Source: Actinomadura barringtoniae
Lineage (GTDB): Bacteria > Actinomycetota > Actinomycetes > Streptosporangiales > Streptosporangiaceae
Assembly: GCF_017573505.1 (NCBI RefSeq)
Contig: NZ_JAGEOJ010000005.1
Location: 124,001 to 188,000, forward strand
DNA: 64,000 nucleotides
Reading direction: 5' to 3'
Shown here: positions 35,091 through 43,982 of the stretch, piece by piece
How the letters are laid out: each line of letters starts with the position of its first letter
How positions within the stretch are numbered: the first letter of the stretch is position 1
The notes under the pieces: model-generated
The model's input: only the letters and a program-made list of their open reading frames with translations
What the model was told of the DNA's origin: nothing
Databases searched by the model: none
Program-made: the position numbers and the translations under genes

Positions 35091-36428
35091 ATGCAGTCCG
35101 ACATCGACGCCCAGCTCAGCAACTTCTTTGAAGACACGCCCCCACGCGAGTTCGACGTGGTGCTTCGCGGCTACGACCGGCACCAGGTCGACGAGCACAT
35201 CAAGCAGCTCGACAACGAGGTACGCCAGTCGCGCGAGTCGACCCAGGCGCTGCAGCGTGAGCTGTCGGACGCCCATCGGCAGCTGCAGGAGCAGGAACGC
35301 CCGACCTACTCAGGTCTCGGCGCCCGCATCGAGCAGCTGCTCCGGCTCGCCGAGGAACAGGCCACCGAGCTCGTCCAGGCCGCCCGTTCCGAGGCCAACG
35401 AGATCAAGGCGGCCGCCAAGGTCGACGCCGCCGAGCTCCGCGCCACGGCCGAGAACGAGGCCTCCGAGCTGCGCGCGACCGCGCAGCGCGAGGGCGACGA
35501 CCTGCGCAACGCCGCCGAGCGTGAGGCCGAGGAGGTGCGCACCTCCGCCCGCCGTGAGTCGGACGAGCTGACCTCCACGACCGAGCGCGAGGTCGCCAAG
35601 CTGCGCGCCACCGCCGACCACGAGGTCGCCGAGAAGCGCGCCGCGGCCGAGCGGGAGATCGCCAAGCTCCGCACCACGACCGAGCGCGAGGTCGCCCAGC
35701 TGCGCGCCTCGACCAAGCGCGAGCGCGACGAGATCCTCACCACGGCCAAGCGCCAGGCCGACGAGATGCGGGCTCAGGCCCAGCGCATCCTCGAGGAGAG
35801 CGAGGCGCAGCGCGCCCAGGCCGAGGCCGAGTTCGAGATCCAGCTGGCCGCCCGCCGCGAGGAGGCCGACCGGCAGGACGCCGAACGGCACGCCGCCGCC
35901 CAGGCCGCCACCCAGAAGCTGGTGGCCGAGGCCGAGCAGCGCGCCGCCTCCGCCGAGCAGCGGGCCGCCAAGGCGACCCAGCAGGCCGAGCAGACCCGGC
36001 GCGAGGCCGACTCGCACGCCAAGCAGCTCATGGCGAACGCGCGCAAGAACTCCGACCAGGTCATCTCCGAGGCCAAGGGCCAGGCCGAGCAGCTGCTCGC
36101 CGAGACCAAGGCCGAGGCCGACCGGGTCCGCACCTCCGCGCAGCGCCAGGTGGACGAGCTCACGCGCCAGCGCGACAGCATCACCAGCCACCTGAACCAG
36201 CTCCGCCAGCTGATCGGTGGCATGCAGCCGCCGATGGGCCTCCCGGAAGAGCTCCCCGCGGCCCCCGAGAAGGCGGCCATCGAGAGCAAGCCCGCGCAGG
36301 GCGGCGGGCAGCCCAAGCCGCAGCCCGCGGCGGCCAAGGCCGCACCCGCCAAGGGTGGCCAGCAGGGTCAGGGCAACGCTCAGGGCAAGAAGCAGAACGA
36401 GGACGACGAGGACTGGTGGCAGGAGTAG
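35091..36428 (+). CDS. DivIVA-like coiled-coil cytoskeletal protein (FilP/Scy-like)
   Basis: 445 residues. DivIVA-like head (about 20-50, FDVVLRGYDRHQVDEHIKQL), then heptad-type Ala/Arg/Glu coiled coil from about 55 to 365, with many near-repeats of E-REVAKLRATAD type, and a Gln/Pro/Gly-rich tail ending in DDEDWWQE. In Streptomyces, Scy and FilP sit beside methylmalonyl-CoA epimerase and thiolase genes and organise the hyphal tip. By family and synteny this should act at growing poles; here only one such gene is seen. Confidence 0.85.
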   Translation: MQSDIDAQLSNFFEDTPPREFDVVLRGYDRHQVDEHIKQLDNEVRQSRESTQALQRELSDAHRQLQEQERPTYSGLGARIEQLLRLAEEQATELVQAARSEANEIKAAAKVDAAELRATAENEASELRATAQREGDDLRNAAEREAEEVRTSARRESDELTSTTEREVAKLRATADHEVAEKRAAAEREIAKLRTTTEREVAQLRASTKRERDEILTTAKRQADEMRAQAQRILEESEAQRAQAEAEFEIQLAARREEADRQDAERHAAAQAATQKLVAEAEQRAASAEQRAAKATQQAEQTRREADSHAKQLMANARKNSDQVISEAKGQAEQLLAETKAEADRVRTSAQRQVDELTRQRDSITSHLNQLRQLIGGMQPPMGLPEELPAAPEKAAIESKPAQGGGQPKPQPAAAKAAPAKGGQQGQGNAQGKKQNEDDEDWWQE

Positions 36429-36482
36429 TTCCGCCCGTTCGCCACGGAGGCTGCATCCCTGGCTGACTCAATCCGTTCCACT

Positions 36483-36523
36483 GCGAAAAGCCTAGAAGGA
36501 GACATCTCCTCTAGGCTTTTCGC
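36483..36523. terminator. Strong intrinsic terminator
   Basis: GCGAAAAGCCTAG (36483-36495) pairs with CTAGGCTTTTCGC (36511-36523); AGGAGA and TCTCCT extend the stem past a bulged A. A TTTT tract lies in the right arm. Ends the coiled-coil transcript and separates it from the next gene. Confidence 0.85.
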
Positions 36524-36557
36524 ATCTGCGGAGTAAAGAAGTAAAGAGGAGTACGGC

Positions 36558-38135
36558 GTGCCGGAGGAGACCCCCCAGAAGGACCGGGCGGCGGCCACTG
36601 AGGGTCGCCCGGCCGAGGAGAGCCCCGTGCCCTCTGAGGAGAGCCCCGCAACCCCAAAGGAGAGTCCCGCCCCGAAGAAGGGCCCCGCGAGCTCTAAGAA
36701 GAGCTCTGAGGCTCCTGAGGCCCCTGAGACAGAGGGCGGCGAGGCTCAGGAGGCCGAGACCGAGGCCGAGACCGAGGCCGGGGCCGAGACCGAGACCGAG
36801 GCCGGGGCTGAGGCTGAGGCGGCGGAGGCCGAGGCGCCTGAGTCTGCGGTGGCCAAGGCGAGGAAGAAGCAGGTGCCCTCCCCCGCGCCGCCGCCCGACG
36901 ACGACGCGCCGGAGCCCCCGGACGCACGCGAGGCGGTCGAGGCACGGCAGGAGGCCGCCGAGAACCGGCTGCCCGCCGTGCGCGAGGACGAGGCGGGCGA
37001 CCTCGACGACGTCCCCGACCCGGCGCACGATCTGGAGCAGCGCAAGGTCGAGGCGGGCGTGGACCAGCGGTTCCCGTTCGGCCGGCCAGGCGAGCCGATC
37101 GGCACCTCGCACCCGTTCAAGTTCGGCTTCATCGCCGCGCTCGGCGTGATCACCGCCTGGATGCTGGTCCAGGCGGCGCAGAACGCCAAGTCGGTGATCG
37201 TGATGATCGTCGTGGCGCTGTTCCTGGCGGTCGGACTGAACCCCGCGGTGGAGCGGCTGAAGAAGGTCGGGATGCCGCGCACGCTGGCGGTCGCGACGGT
37301 CTTCCTCGGCGTGATCCTGTTCTTCGCCGGCTTCGTCGCCTCGCTGGTGCAGCCGGTCTCCGAGCAGACCGACCAGCTCCGCAAGAACATCCCCCACTAC
37401 GTGCAGCAGCTCCAGGACAACAAGACGCTGGCCAAGTGGGACAAGCGCTATCACCTGCTGGAGAAGGCCGAGAAGGCCGTCAACAGCAACGGCTTCCAGC
37501 AGGGGCTGACCGACACCGCGACCGGCATCGGCAAGGTCGCGCTGAACGGCGTCTTCCAGACGATCACGATCCTGATCCTGACGCTGTACTTCCTCAGCTC
37601 GCTGCCGCAGATCAAGACGTTCTTCTACCAGCTCGCCCCGCGCTCACGAAGAGCCCGCGTCGCCCTGCTGGGCGACGAGATCCTGGACCGGATCGGCGGC
37701 TACGTGGCGGGCCAGTTCACCATCGCTTTCATCGCGGGCGTCTCGACCTACATCTTCCTGTCGGTCCTCGACGTGAAATACGCGACCGCGCTGGCGCTCA
37801 TCGTCGCGGTCACCGACCTGATCCCGCTGATCGGCGCGACGATCGGCGCGGTGATCGTCTGTCTCGTCGCGTTCCTCACCGGCGGTGATCACAGCATCAC
37901 GCACGGGATAGCCTGCATCATCTTCTACGTGATCTACCAGCAGGTGGAGAACTACGTCGTCTACCCGCGCGTGATGAAACGGACGGTGGACGTCCAGCCC
38001 GCGGTGACCATCGTGGCGGCGCTGGTCGGCGCGGCCCTGCTCGGGGTCGTCGGCGCGCTGCTGGCGATCCCGACGGCGGCGGCGATCTCGCTGCTGATCC
38101 GGGAAGTCGTGATGCCCCGCCAGGAGAACATGTAG
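36558..38135 (+). CDS. AI-2E family transporter with acidic N-terminal extension
   Basis: 525 residues from GTG 36558 (GAGGAGTACGGC upstream). Residues 1-150 are low-complexity Glu/Ala/Pro/Ser (ETEAETEAGAETETEAGAEA), probably cytosolic and disordered. Then about eight membrane helices in the family order, with LPQIKTFFYQLAPRSRRARV and DLIPLIGATIGAVIVCLVAF. The family exports small solutes; despite the name, autoinducer-2 transport is not shown for most members. Substrate unknown. Confidence 0.88.
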   Translation: MPEETPQKDRAAATEGRPAEESPVPSEESPATPKESPAPKKGPASSKKSSEAPEAPETEGGEAQEAETEAETEAGAETETEAGAEAEAAEAEAPESAVAKARKKQVPSPAPPPDDDAPEPPDAREAVEARQEAAENRLPAVREDEAGDLDDVPDPAHDLEQRKVEAGVDQRFPFGRPGEPIGTSHPFKFGFIAALGVITAWMLVQAAQNAKSVIVMIVVALFLAVGLNPAVERLKKVGMPRTLAVATVFLGVILFFAGFVASLVQPVSEQTDQLRKNIPHYVQQLQDNKTLAKWDKRYHLLEKAEKAVNSNGFQQGLTDTATGIGKVALNGVFQTITILILTLYFLSSLPQIKTFFYQLAPRSRRARVALLGDEILDRIGGYVAGQFTIAFIAGVSTYIFLSVLDVKYATALALIVAVTDLIPLIGATIGAVIVCLVAFLTGGDHSITHGIACIIFYVIYQQVENYVVYPRVMKRTVDVQPAVTIVAALVGAALLGVVGALLAIPTAAAISLLIREVVMPRQENM

Positions 38136-38198
38136 CCCTCCCGGCGAGGCATCGTCACGACCCGCAGGTTCTTGCCGTTCTTGCCGTTCTCGCCGGTC

Positions 38199-39092
38199 CT
38201 ACTTGGTCCAGATGCCGGCGTAGACGTTGCCGCCGCCGGCGATCTGGATCGGGTGGGCGCCCTGCGTGCGGCCCTTGTTGACGTACGCGGTCAGCTGCGC
38301 GGACGTGAGGCCCGTGCGCTCGGCCCAGGCGCCGACCTTGTCGTTGCGCCAGATGGCGCTGTAGGTGTTGCCGGTGCCGACCACCACGTAGGACGTGCGG
38401 TAGCCCTTCTTCACCTGCGCCTTGAAGAGCTTGTCGTGCGCGCTGAAGCTCTTGGCCAGCGAGACGCTCCACTTCACCTTGCGCGGGTTGGCGGCCCACA
38501 CGCCCAGGTAACGCGGCGACTTGGCGGTGCCATAGGCGTCGATGGACACCGGGATGTAGCCGTGGCTCGCCGCGTACTTGTTGTACGAGGCGAGCTTGGC
38601 GGCGCTCAGGTCGCCCCAGGAGAAGAACTTGCCGCCCTTCTTCTCGAAGACGCCCGAGTACAGGGCCGACGCGCTCGGGCCGGTGGCCGTGACGACGGTC
38701 GGCTGGTAGCCCTTCTTGCGAAGACCGTCGAAGGTCTTCTGGAACTTGGCGCGCGACTGCCCGATGACCTCGGTGAACGCGGGGCCCGACTTCTTCAGCC
38801 ACACCGCGGCGTACTTGGGGTGCGCCCGGTCGGACACGTTCAGCGAGACGAGGCGGTAGCCGCTCTTGGAGAGCTTCTTGTACTGCCCCACGTGGTAGGC
38901 GGCCGTCTTGCCGTGGTACTCCACGAACGGCGTGCCCTTGGCGGCGGCAGCGGTGGCTGCGACGGGCGCGGCCGACTTGGCGGAGTGACCGCCGGTCTGG
39001 CTCGCGGCGACGGGAACGGCGACGCCGGCGGCGGCCACGGTGGCCACGCCCGCGATGATGTATTTTTTCACCCAAAAAGATCTACCAGACAT
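38199..39092 (-). CDS. Secreted Btrd1-repeat protein
   Basis: 297 residues. Short basic N-terminus, hydrophobic signal (about 9-30, KKYIIAGVATVAAAGVAVPV), then five or six repeats of about 45-50 residues ending YAAVW, YSGVF, YLGVW, YSAIW, YAGIW, each preceded by a GY-R/T/I-L/S/P motif. This looks like the bacterial tandem repeat domain 1 family seen in polyglycine-hydrolase-like and esterase-linked proteins. No catalytic serine domain is present. GTG 39071 (VKKYIIAGV) is an alternative start. Confidence 0.7.
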   Translation of the reverse strand: MSGRSFWVKKYIIAGVATVAAAGVAVPVAASQTGGHSAKSAAPVAATAAAAKGTPFVEYHGKTAAYHVGQYKKLSKSGYRLVSLNVSDRAHPKYAAVWLKKSGPAFTEVIGQSRAKFQKTFDGLRKKGYQPTVVTATGPSASALYSGVFEKKGGKFFSWGDLSAAKLASYNKYAASHGYIPVSIDAYGTAKSPRYLGVWAANPRKVKWSVSLAKSFSAHDKLFKAQVKKGYRTSYVVVGTGNTYSAIWRNDKVGAWAERTGLTSAQLTAYVNKGRTQGAHPIQIAGGGNVYAGIWTK

Positions 39093-39136
39093 GGCACAAA
39101 CCGGGGATTGGGCCCCCGAAACCGACCTTCCGCGCG

Positions 39137-39928
39137 TCAGTTCGTCATCCGCGCCAGCGCCGCCGCGAACTCCGCGACCGCCTGGTTGAACAGATCCGGC
39201 TGCTCGACCGCGCACAGGTGTCCCGCACGCGGGATGACCAGCAGTTCGGCGTTCGGCAGCGCGTCGACCATGGCGTGCGCGTCCTCCTCGGTGGCGAGGG
39301 TGTCCTCGGAGCCGACGATGACCAGCGCGGGCACCTTCAGCTCGCGCAGCGTCTCGAAGCTCTCGGCCCGCGCGGCCATCGCACGCTGCGCCCACGCCGC
39401 CGCCCGCGGCGGTGTCGCCTGGACGAGCCCGCGAACCCGCCCGTAGACCAGGGCGCGCTGCCGCAGCGTCGTCGGGCCGACCAGGTCGGGGAGCACCTCG
39501 TCCACCAGCACCGCGACCGTGCCGTCGGTCTCCAGCCGTTCGGCCTGGCGGACACGGCCGTCGCGGACCTCATCGGTGTCGGCCGAGGCCCGGGTGTCGG
39601 CCAGGACGACGCCCATCACCAGGTCAGGGTGGCGGCGGCACATGGCCATCGCCACGTACCCGCCCATGGACAGCCCGCCGACGACCGCGCGGGTGATGCC
39701 CAGCCGGCGGAACAGCCGCGCGACGTCGTCGGCCATCTCCTCGATCGACGGCTCGTCGCCGCCCAGCACCGAGCCGCCGAACCCGCGCAGGTCGGGGGTG
39801 ATGACCCGGAACCGGGTCGCCAGCCCCTCGCGTTGGTTCAGCCACATCGCCGAGGACAGCGGGAACGCGTGCAGCAGTACGAGTGGCGTGCCAGAGCCGA
39901 CGTCCCTTGCGTACAACTGCACGGTCAT
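39137..39928 (-). CDS. Alpha/beta hydrolase
   Basis: 263 residues. Nucleophile elbow GLSMGGYVAM (Ser about 94), oxyanion stretch LLHAFPLSSAMW, catalytic Asp in VIVGSEDTLAT and His in IPRAGHLCAVEQPD. Close to 3-oxoadipate enol-lactonase or epoxide-hydrolase-like proteins; the substrate cannot be told. ATG 39928 is natural. Confidence 0.88.
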   Translation of the reverse strand: MTVQLYARDVGSGTPLVLLHAFPLSSAMWLNQREGLATRFRVITPDLRGFGGSVLGGDEPSIEEMADDVARLFRRLGITRAVVGGLSMGGYVAMAMCRRHPDLVMGVVLADTRASADTDEVRDGRVRQAERLETDGTVAVLVDEVLPDLVGPTTLRQRALVYGRVRGLVQATPPRAAAWAQRAMAARAESFETLRELKVPALVIVGSEDTLATEEDAHAMVDALPNAELLVIPRAGHLCAVEQPDLFNQAVAEFAAALARMTN

Positions 39929-40046
39929 GGTGGAGAGGCCCTCCCCGGCGACGGTCGCGATTACCCACCGTCCATACGGCGGCTAGGCAATCGTCACCCC
40001 GATCGCGGGTCAGCGGAGGGGAGTGGCCGTGATCGGTCGCACTCGT

Positions 40047-40775
40047 TTAGCCGTCCGAAATGTCCCATTCGGTGGGCAGCGGGTACGCGTCCGGGGCGAC
40101 CCTCTTGACGATCTCGTTCAACACGATCCGGACATACGGCTCACCGACCCACAGATGCTTGGCGCCGTCCACCGCGACCACCTCTGCCTGCGGGATTCTC
40201 TTGAAACGTTCCCGTGCCTCAGCGGGCCTCAGATAGTCGTCGAACTCGGGAACGAGGGCCACCACGGGCCGCCCGTCCGGGTCGGCGCCCCACGCGTCCA
40301 GGTCGGCGTCGCTCGCGCGATGCAGCGGCGGCGACAACAGGAGCAGGCCCTCGACGCCCGGATCCCGACCCCATGTGAGCGCGAGTTCGGTGCCGAACGA
40401 CCAGCCCAGCAGCCACGGATGCGGTAGATCGTGATACTCAGCGTATTCAATCGCCGCGGCGACGTCGTAGCGCTCGGTCTCGCCCTCGCCGAACTCGCCC
40501 TGGCTGGTGCCTCGCGCCGAGGTCGTGCCCCGCGTGTTGAAGCGCAGCACGGCGAGACCGGCGAGCGCGGGCAGCCGGTAGGAGGCCTTGCGCTGCACGT
40601 GGCTGTCCATCATGCCCTCGGCCGTCGGCAGCGGGTGCAGGCAGACCAGGGTCGCGACCGGCGGCCGATCCTCGGGAAGCGCGAGCTCGCCCACGAGCTC
40701 CAGCCCGTCGGCGGTGTGCAGCGTGATGTCCTCGCGCCGCGCCGGCAGGACGGTGCCCGCCCGGATCTCCCCCAT
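40047..40775 (-). CDS. Alpha/beta hydrolase (serine peptidase-like)
   Basis: 242 residues. Nucleophile motif LLGWSFGTELALTW (Ser about 147), FNTRGTTSARGTSQGEFGEG, Asp in EFDDYLRP and His in DGAKHLWVG. A family of actinobacterial hydrolases with the conserved RFNTRGTTSA loop. Specific substrate unknown. Lies 14 bp after the gene at 40790, same strand, so likely one operon. Confidence 0.85.
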   Translation of the reverse strand: MGEIRAGTVLPARREDITLHTADGLELVGELALPEDRPPVATLVCLHPLPTAEGMMDSHVQRKASYRLPALAGLAVLRFNTRGTTSARGTSQGEFGEGETERYDVAAAIEYAEYHDLPHPWLLGWSFGTELALTWGRDPGVEGLLLLSPPLHRASDADLDAWGADPDGRPVVALVPEFDDYLRPAEARERFKRIPQAEVVAVDGAKHLWVGEPYVRIVLNEIVKRVAPDAYPLPTEWDISDG

Positions 40776-40789
40776 CGCTTCCCTTCCGT

Positions 40790-41110
40790 TCAGTAGCGCG
40801 GGCCGTTGCGCGAACGCTGGACGTTCGGCGTGCGGCGGCCGCGGGCGTTCCAGCACGGGCGGTGCCAGTGCCGGCGGTCGTCGGTGCCGCCGCGCTCGTC
40901 CGCGGGCCAGGCGACGACATGCGGCACCCCGGCGGGGATCAGCTGGTCGCAGCCCGGGCAGCGGTACGGCTTGATCGCGTTCGCCCCGGCGACCGTCCGG
41001 ACGATCCACTCGCCGTCCGGGCCCTCCTCGGTGCTCTGGCCCCACAGCGAACCGCTCGCGCCCTCCGGCTGCGCGCCGGGCGCGTTGCGGCGGTTCTTCC
41101 GAGGGCTCAT
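40790..41110 (-). CDS. Small Cys/His protein, conserved in actinobacteria
   Basis: 106 residues, ATG 41110. Basic ends with a middle part RCPGCDQLIPAGVPHVVAWP and RRHWHRPCWNARG, giving CxxC...H...H...C, a probable zinc-binding site. Often annotated as an ATP/GTP-binding protein without visible motif, which I do not support. Directly upstream of the hydrolase at 40047. Confidence 0.8.
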   Translation of the reverse strand: MSPRKNRRNAPGAQPEGASGSLWGQSTEEGPDGEWIVRTVAGANAIKPYRCPGCDQLIPAGVPHVVAWPADERGGTDDRRHWHRPCWNARGRRTPNVQRSRNGPRY

Positions 41111-41197
41111 GACTCCAGGATATGGGCCGCTGGAGTCCCTGGTTTCACACCAATATCGGCGAACCGGTTGAGCGCAAAGATCGGATACCTCTAGGTT

Positions 41198-41211
41198 CGC
41201 GAACGTTCGCG
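41198..41211. promoter_or_regulatory. 14-bp perfect palindrome upstream of the 41110 gene
   Basis: CGCGAACGTTCGCG is its own reverse complement. It lies 88 bp upstream of ATG 41110 and may be an operator of the operon 41110-40047. The start-proximal TTCGCGAACGTTCGCGG shows the wider symmetry. Confidence 0.45.
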
Positions 41212-41214
41212 GTG

Positions 41215-41250
41215 AAGGGTCCCTGCGTGCTCCCCCATGCGGGGACCCTT
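41215..41250. terminator. Hairpin terminator downstream of the dehydrogenase gene
   Basis: AAGGGTCCC (41215-41223) pairs with GGGACCCTT (41242-41250), with further GC pairing inside (TGCG and TGCGG partly). It lies just after the stop at 41275 on the minus strand. Confidence 0.65.
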
Positions 41251-41274
41251 CCCGTTGAGCGTCGTACGGGCCGG

Positions 41275-42930
41275 TCAGCGCAGCGTGCGGCGGGCCGTGT
41301 AGTACTCCTCCAGCAGCGGTGTCGGCGCCAGGGCCTGCTCGCGGCTCTCGGCGTAGAGGGCCCGCAGGCCGGTGATGACCCGGGCCAGGCCCAGGCGGTC
41401 CAGGTCGGTGATCGGCCCGCTCGGGTAGCCGCAGCCCAGCGTCATCGCGGCGTCGATCGAGTCGGCGTCGGCGTAGCCCGCGCCTAGCATCGCCGCCGCG
41501 TCGTTCAGGTACGGGAAGCGCAGCGCGTCCACGATGAAGCCGGCGCGGTCCCGGCAGCGCACGGTGGTGATGCCCGTGGCCCTCAGCAGCGCGGCCGCCT
41601 TGTCCACGGCGGCGGCGTCGCTGAGGACGGTGGGCGCGACCTCCGCGAACCTCGTGATCCAGGACTCCGGGAAGTTCAGCGCCACGACGTCGCCGGGCCG
41701 GCCGGTGGCGGCGGCGAGTCCGGCGGCGGGGGCGGCCGGGGCCACGACGCCGAGGACGGCACCCGGGGCCACGGCGGCGAGCTCCGAGAGCGACGCGGCG
41801 TCGCCGCGCACGTCGATGATCAGGTCGGCGTCGGCCAGCCCGGCGCGCCCGTGCGCGCGCCTCACCCTCGCCTCCTTGGTGAGGATCGCCCCCAGGGCGT
41901 CCTCCAGGCCCTCGTCGGAGGCGTCGTAGATGACCTCCCTGGCGTCGCCGTGCCAGGCGAGCAGCATGATGATCTCGGCCGCGAGCCGGCCGGAGCCCGC
42001 GACGCCCACGACCGGCGCGTCCGCGATGGCGAGGGTGCCGATGGGGTCCGGCTCGGCGGCCGGGGCGGACGTGTCGTAGGAGTAGAAGCCGTGGCCGGTC
42101 TTGCGGCCGAGCAGCCCGGCGGTGACGAGCTCGCGCAGCAGCGGCGACGGGGCGTGGCGCCGGTCCCGCGACTCGCGGTAGATGGCCTCCAGCACCTCCA
42201 GGCAGGTGTCCAGCCCGATGAGGTCCATGAGCGTGAACGGCCCCATCGGCAGCCCGCCGCCGGCCTTCATCGCCGCGTCGATGTCGTCGCGGGTCGCGTG
42301 CCCGGACTCCAGCATCCCGGCGGCCTGGTTGAGGTAGCCGAACAGCAGCCGGTTGGCGACGAACCCGGCGCGGTCGCCGATCGAGACCGGCGTCTTGCCG
42401 AGGCTCTTCACCAGGTTCGCGACCCGGCCCGCGGCGCCGTCCTCGGTGAGCACGGTCCCGATCACCTCGACCAGCTTCATCACCGGCGCCGGGTTGAAGA
42501 AGTGCACGCCGACGATCTTGGCGGGCCGGTTGGTGGTCACCGCGATGTCGGTCACCGACAGCGAGGAGGTGTTGGTGGCGAGCACGGCGTCGTCCCGGCA
42601 GACCCGGTCCAGCTCCTCGAACACCCGGCGCTTCAGGTCCAGGCGCTCCGGCACGGCCTCGATGACCAGGTCGCACTCGGCGAGGGCCGCGAACTCGGTG
42701 GACAGCGCGATCCGGTCGAGGATCTCCTGCTTGCCCTCCTCGGTCAGCTTGCCGCGCTTCACCGCGCGCCCGGTCGAGGTCTCCAGGTTGCCGCGCCCGC
42801 GGTCGAGCGCCTGCCGGTCGACCTCGATGCCGACCACCTCGACGCCGCCGCGAGCGAGCACCTCGGCGATGCCCGCGCCCATGGTGCCCAGTCCGACGAC
42901 CCCGACCCTGCTGAACGATCCGCTGCTCAT
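41275..42930 (-). CDS. 3-Hydroxyacyl-CoA dehydrogenase, tandem-domain
   Basis: 551 residues. NAD-binding Rossmann GVVGLGTMGAGIAEVLARGG (about 9-28), catalytic His in VGVHFFNPAPVMKLVEVI (about 142), and domain AGFVANRLLFGYLNQAAGML. The second half (about 300-551) repeats the fold in reduced form, with a second RAGFIVDALRFPYLNDAAAM. Oxidises 3-hydroxyacyl-CoA in beta-oxidation or butyrate metabolism. Start ATG 42930. Confidence 0.93.
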   Translation of the reverse strand: MSSGSFSRVGVVGLGTMGAGIAEVLARGGVEVVGIEVDRQALDRGRGNLETSTGRAVKRGKLTEEGKQEILDRIALSTEFAALAECDLVIEAVPERLDLKRRVFEELDRVCRDDAVLATNTSSLSVTDIAVTTNRPAKIVGVHFFNPAPVMKLVEVIGTVLTEDGAAGRVANLVKSLGKTPVSIGDRAGFVANRLLFGYLNQAAGMLESGHATRDDIDAAMKAGGGLPMGPFTLMDLIGLDTCLEVLEAIYRESRDRRHAPSPLLRELVTAGLLGRKTGHGFYSYDTSAPAAEPDPIGTLAIADAPVVGVAGSGRLAAEIIMLLAWHGDAREVIYDASDEGLEDALGAILTKEARVRRAHGRAGLADADLIIDVRGDAASLSELAAVAPGAVLGVVAPAAPAAGLAAATGRPGDVVALNFPESWITRFAEVAPTVLSDAAAVDKAAALLRATGITTVRCRDRAGFIVDALRFPYLNDAAAMLGAGYADADSIDAAMTLGCGYPSGPITDLDRLGLARVITGLRALYAESREQALAPTPLLEEYYTARRTLR

Positions 42931-42986
42931 GCCGGGCAGTCTCGCAGAGCCGCTCAGTTACGCCCAAGTTCGGGTACCACTCTCGA

Positions 42987-43982
42987 GTGCGCTTCGGAAT
43001 CTTCCTCCTGGCGACCCGTTACCCAGGTCAGTCGGACGCCGACGCCCTCGCCCGTACGGTGGAGGCGGCCGTCGCGGCCGAACGCGCCGGGTTCGATGAC
43101 GTGTGGCTGGCCGAGCACCACTTCATGTCGTACGGCGTCTGCCCGTCGGCGACGACCCTGGCCGGTCACCTCCTCGCGCTCACGAGCCGCGTCCACGTGG
43201 GAACGGCGGTCAGCGTCCTGTCCAACCAGCACCCGGTGGCGCTGGCCGAGCAGGCGGCGCTGCTGACACTGCTGTCCGGCGGCCGTTTCCGCCTGGGCGT
43301 GGGGCGCGGCGGGCCGTGGCGGGATCTTGAGGTCTTCGGAACGGGTCTCGCCCGCTATGAGGAGGCGTTCGCCGAGTCGCTCGACCTCCTCCTCGGATGG
43401 CTGAATGGGGAGCGGCTCGGCTGGGCGGGCGATCACTTCGCCTTCCGCGAGGTCCCGGTCGTCCCGCACCTGGCAGCTCCACCGCCCGTCGTCGTGGCCT
43501 GCACTTCGCTCTCGACTGAAAAGATCACCGCGAGCCGTGGTCTTCCTATGCTGCTGGGCATGCACGTGAGCGACACCGAGAAGCGGGAGGCCGTCTCCCG
43601 ATACGAAGACCATGGCGGCGGGCACGCGCCGCACGTCTCCGCGCACCTGGCCCAGGTCGCCGACTCCCGTTCGGAGGCGGAAGGGCTGCTGATGCGCGAG
43701 ATGCCCACCTGGCTCGGCCCCGGGCTCGAGGGGTACGTGGCGGTCGACGACCGGCCGCGTTCACCCCGCGACCCCGCCGCCTACACCCGCCACCTGATCG
43801 GCCTGCACCCGGTCGGCTCCCCCGACGACTGCGCCGAGTCGCTCCTGGCGACCGCGGAGAGCACCGGCATCCAGCACCAGATCTTCCTTGTGGAGGCCGC
43901 GGGCTCTCGGGAGGCCACGCTCGAGAACATCGCGCGGCTGGGCGCCGAGGTCCTTCCCAAGGTCCGGGCGGCGACGGCATGA
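42987..43982 (+). CDS. LLM-class flavin-dependent oxidoreductase (F420-type)
   Basis: 331 residues from GTG 42987. TIM-barrel luciferase-like: VWLAEHHFMSYGVCPSATTL, GTAVSVLSNQHPVALAEQAA and FRLGVGRGGPWRDLEVFGTG. Could use F420 or FMN; substrate unknown. The stop overlaps the next gene by ATGA. TACCAC six bases before GTG is a weak leaderless candidate. Confidence 0.85.
   Translation: MRFGIFLLATRYPGQSDADALARTVEAAVAAERAGFDDVWLAEHHFMSYGVCPSATTLAGHLLALTSRVHVGTAVSVLSNQHPVALAEQAALLTLLSGGRFRLGVGRGGPWRDLEVFGTGLARYEEAFAESLDLLLGWLNGERLGWAGDHFAFREVPVVPHLAAPPPVVVACTSLSTEKITASRGLPMLLGMHVSDTEKREAVSRYEDHGGGHAPHVSAHLAQVADSRSEAEGLLMREMPTWLGPGLEGYVAVDDRPRSPRDPAAYTRHLIGLHPVGSPDDCAESLLATAESTGIQHQIFLVEAAGSREATLENIARLGAEVLPKVRAATA

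Noticed and set aside
42975..42980. TACCAC as a leaderless -10 box of the LLM gene
   Set aside because: The last base is C where T is nearly always required; left as a weak note only.
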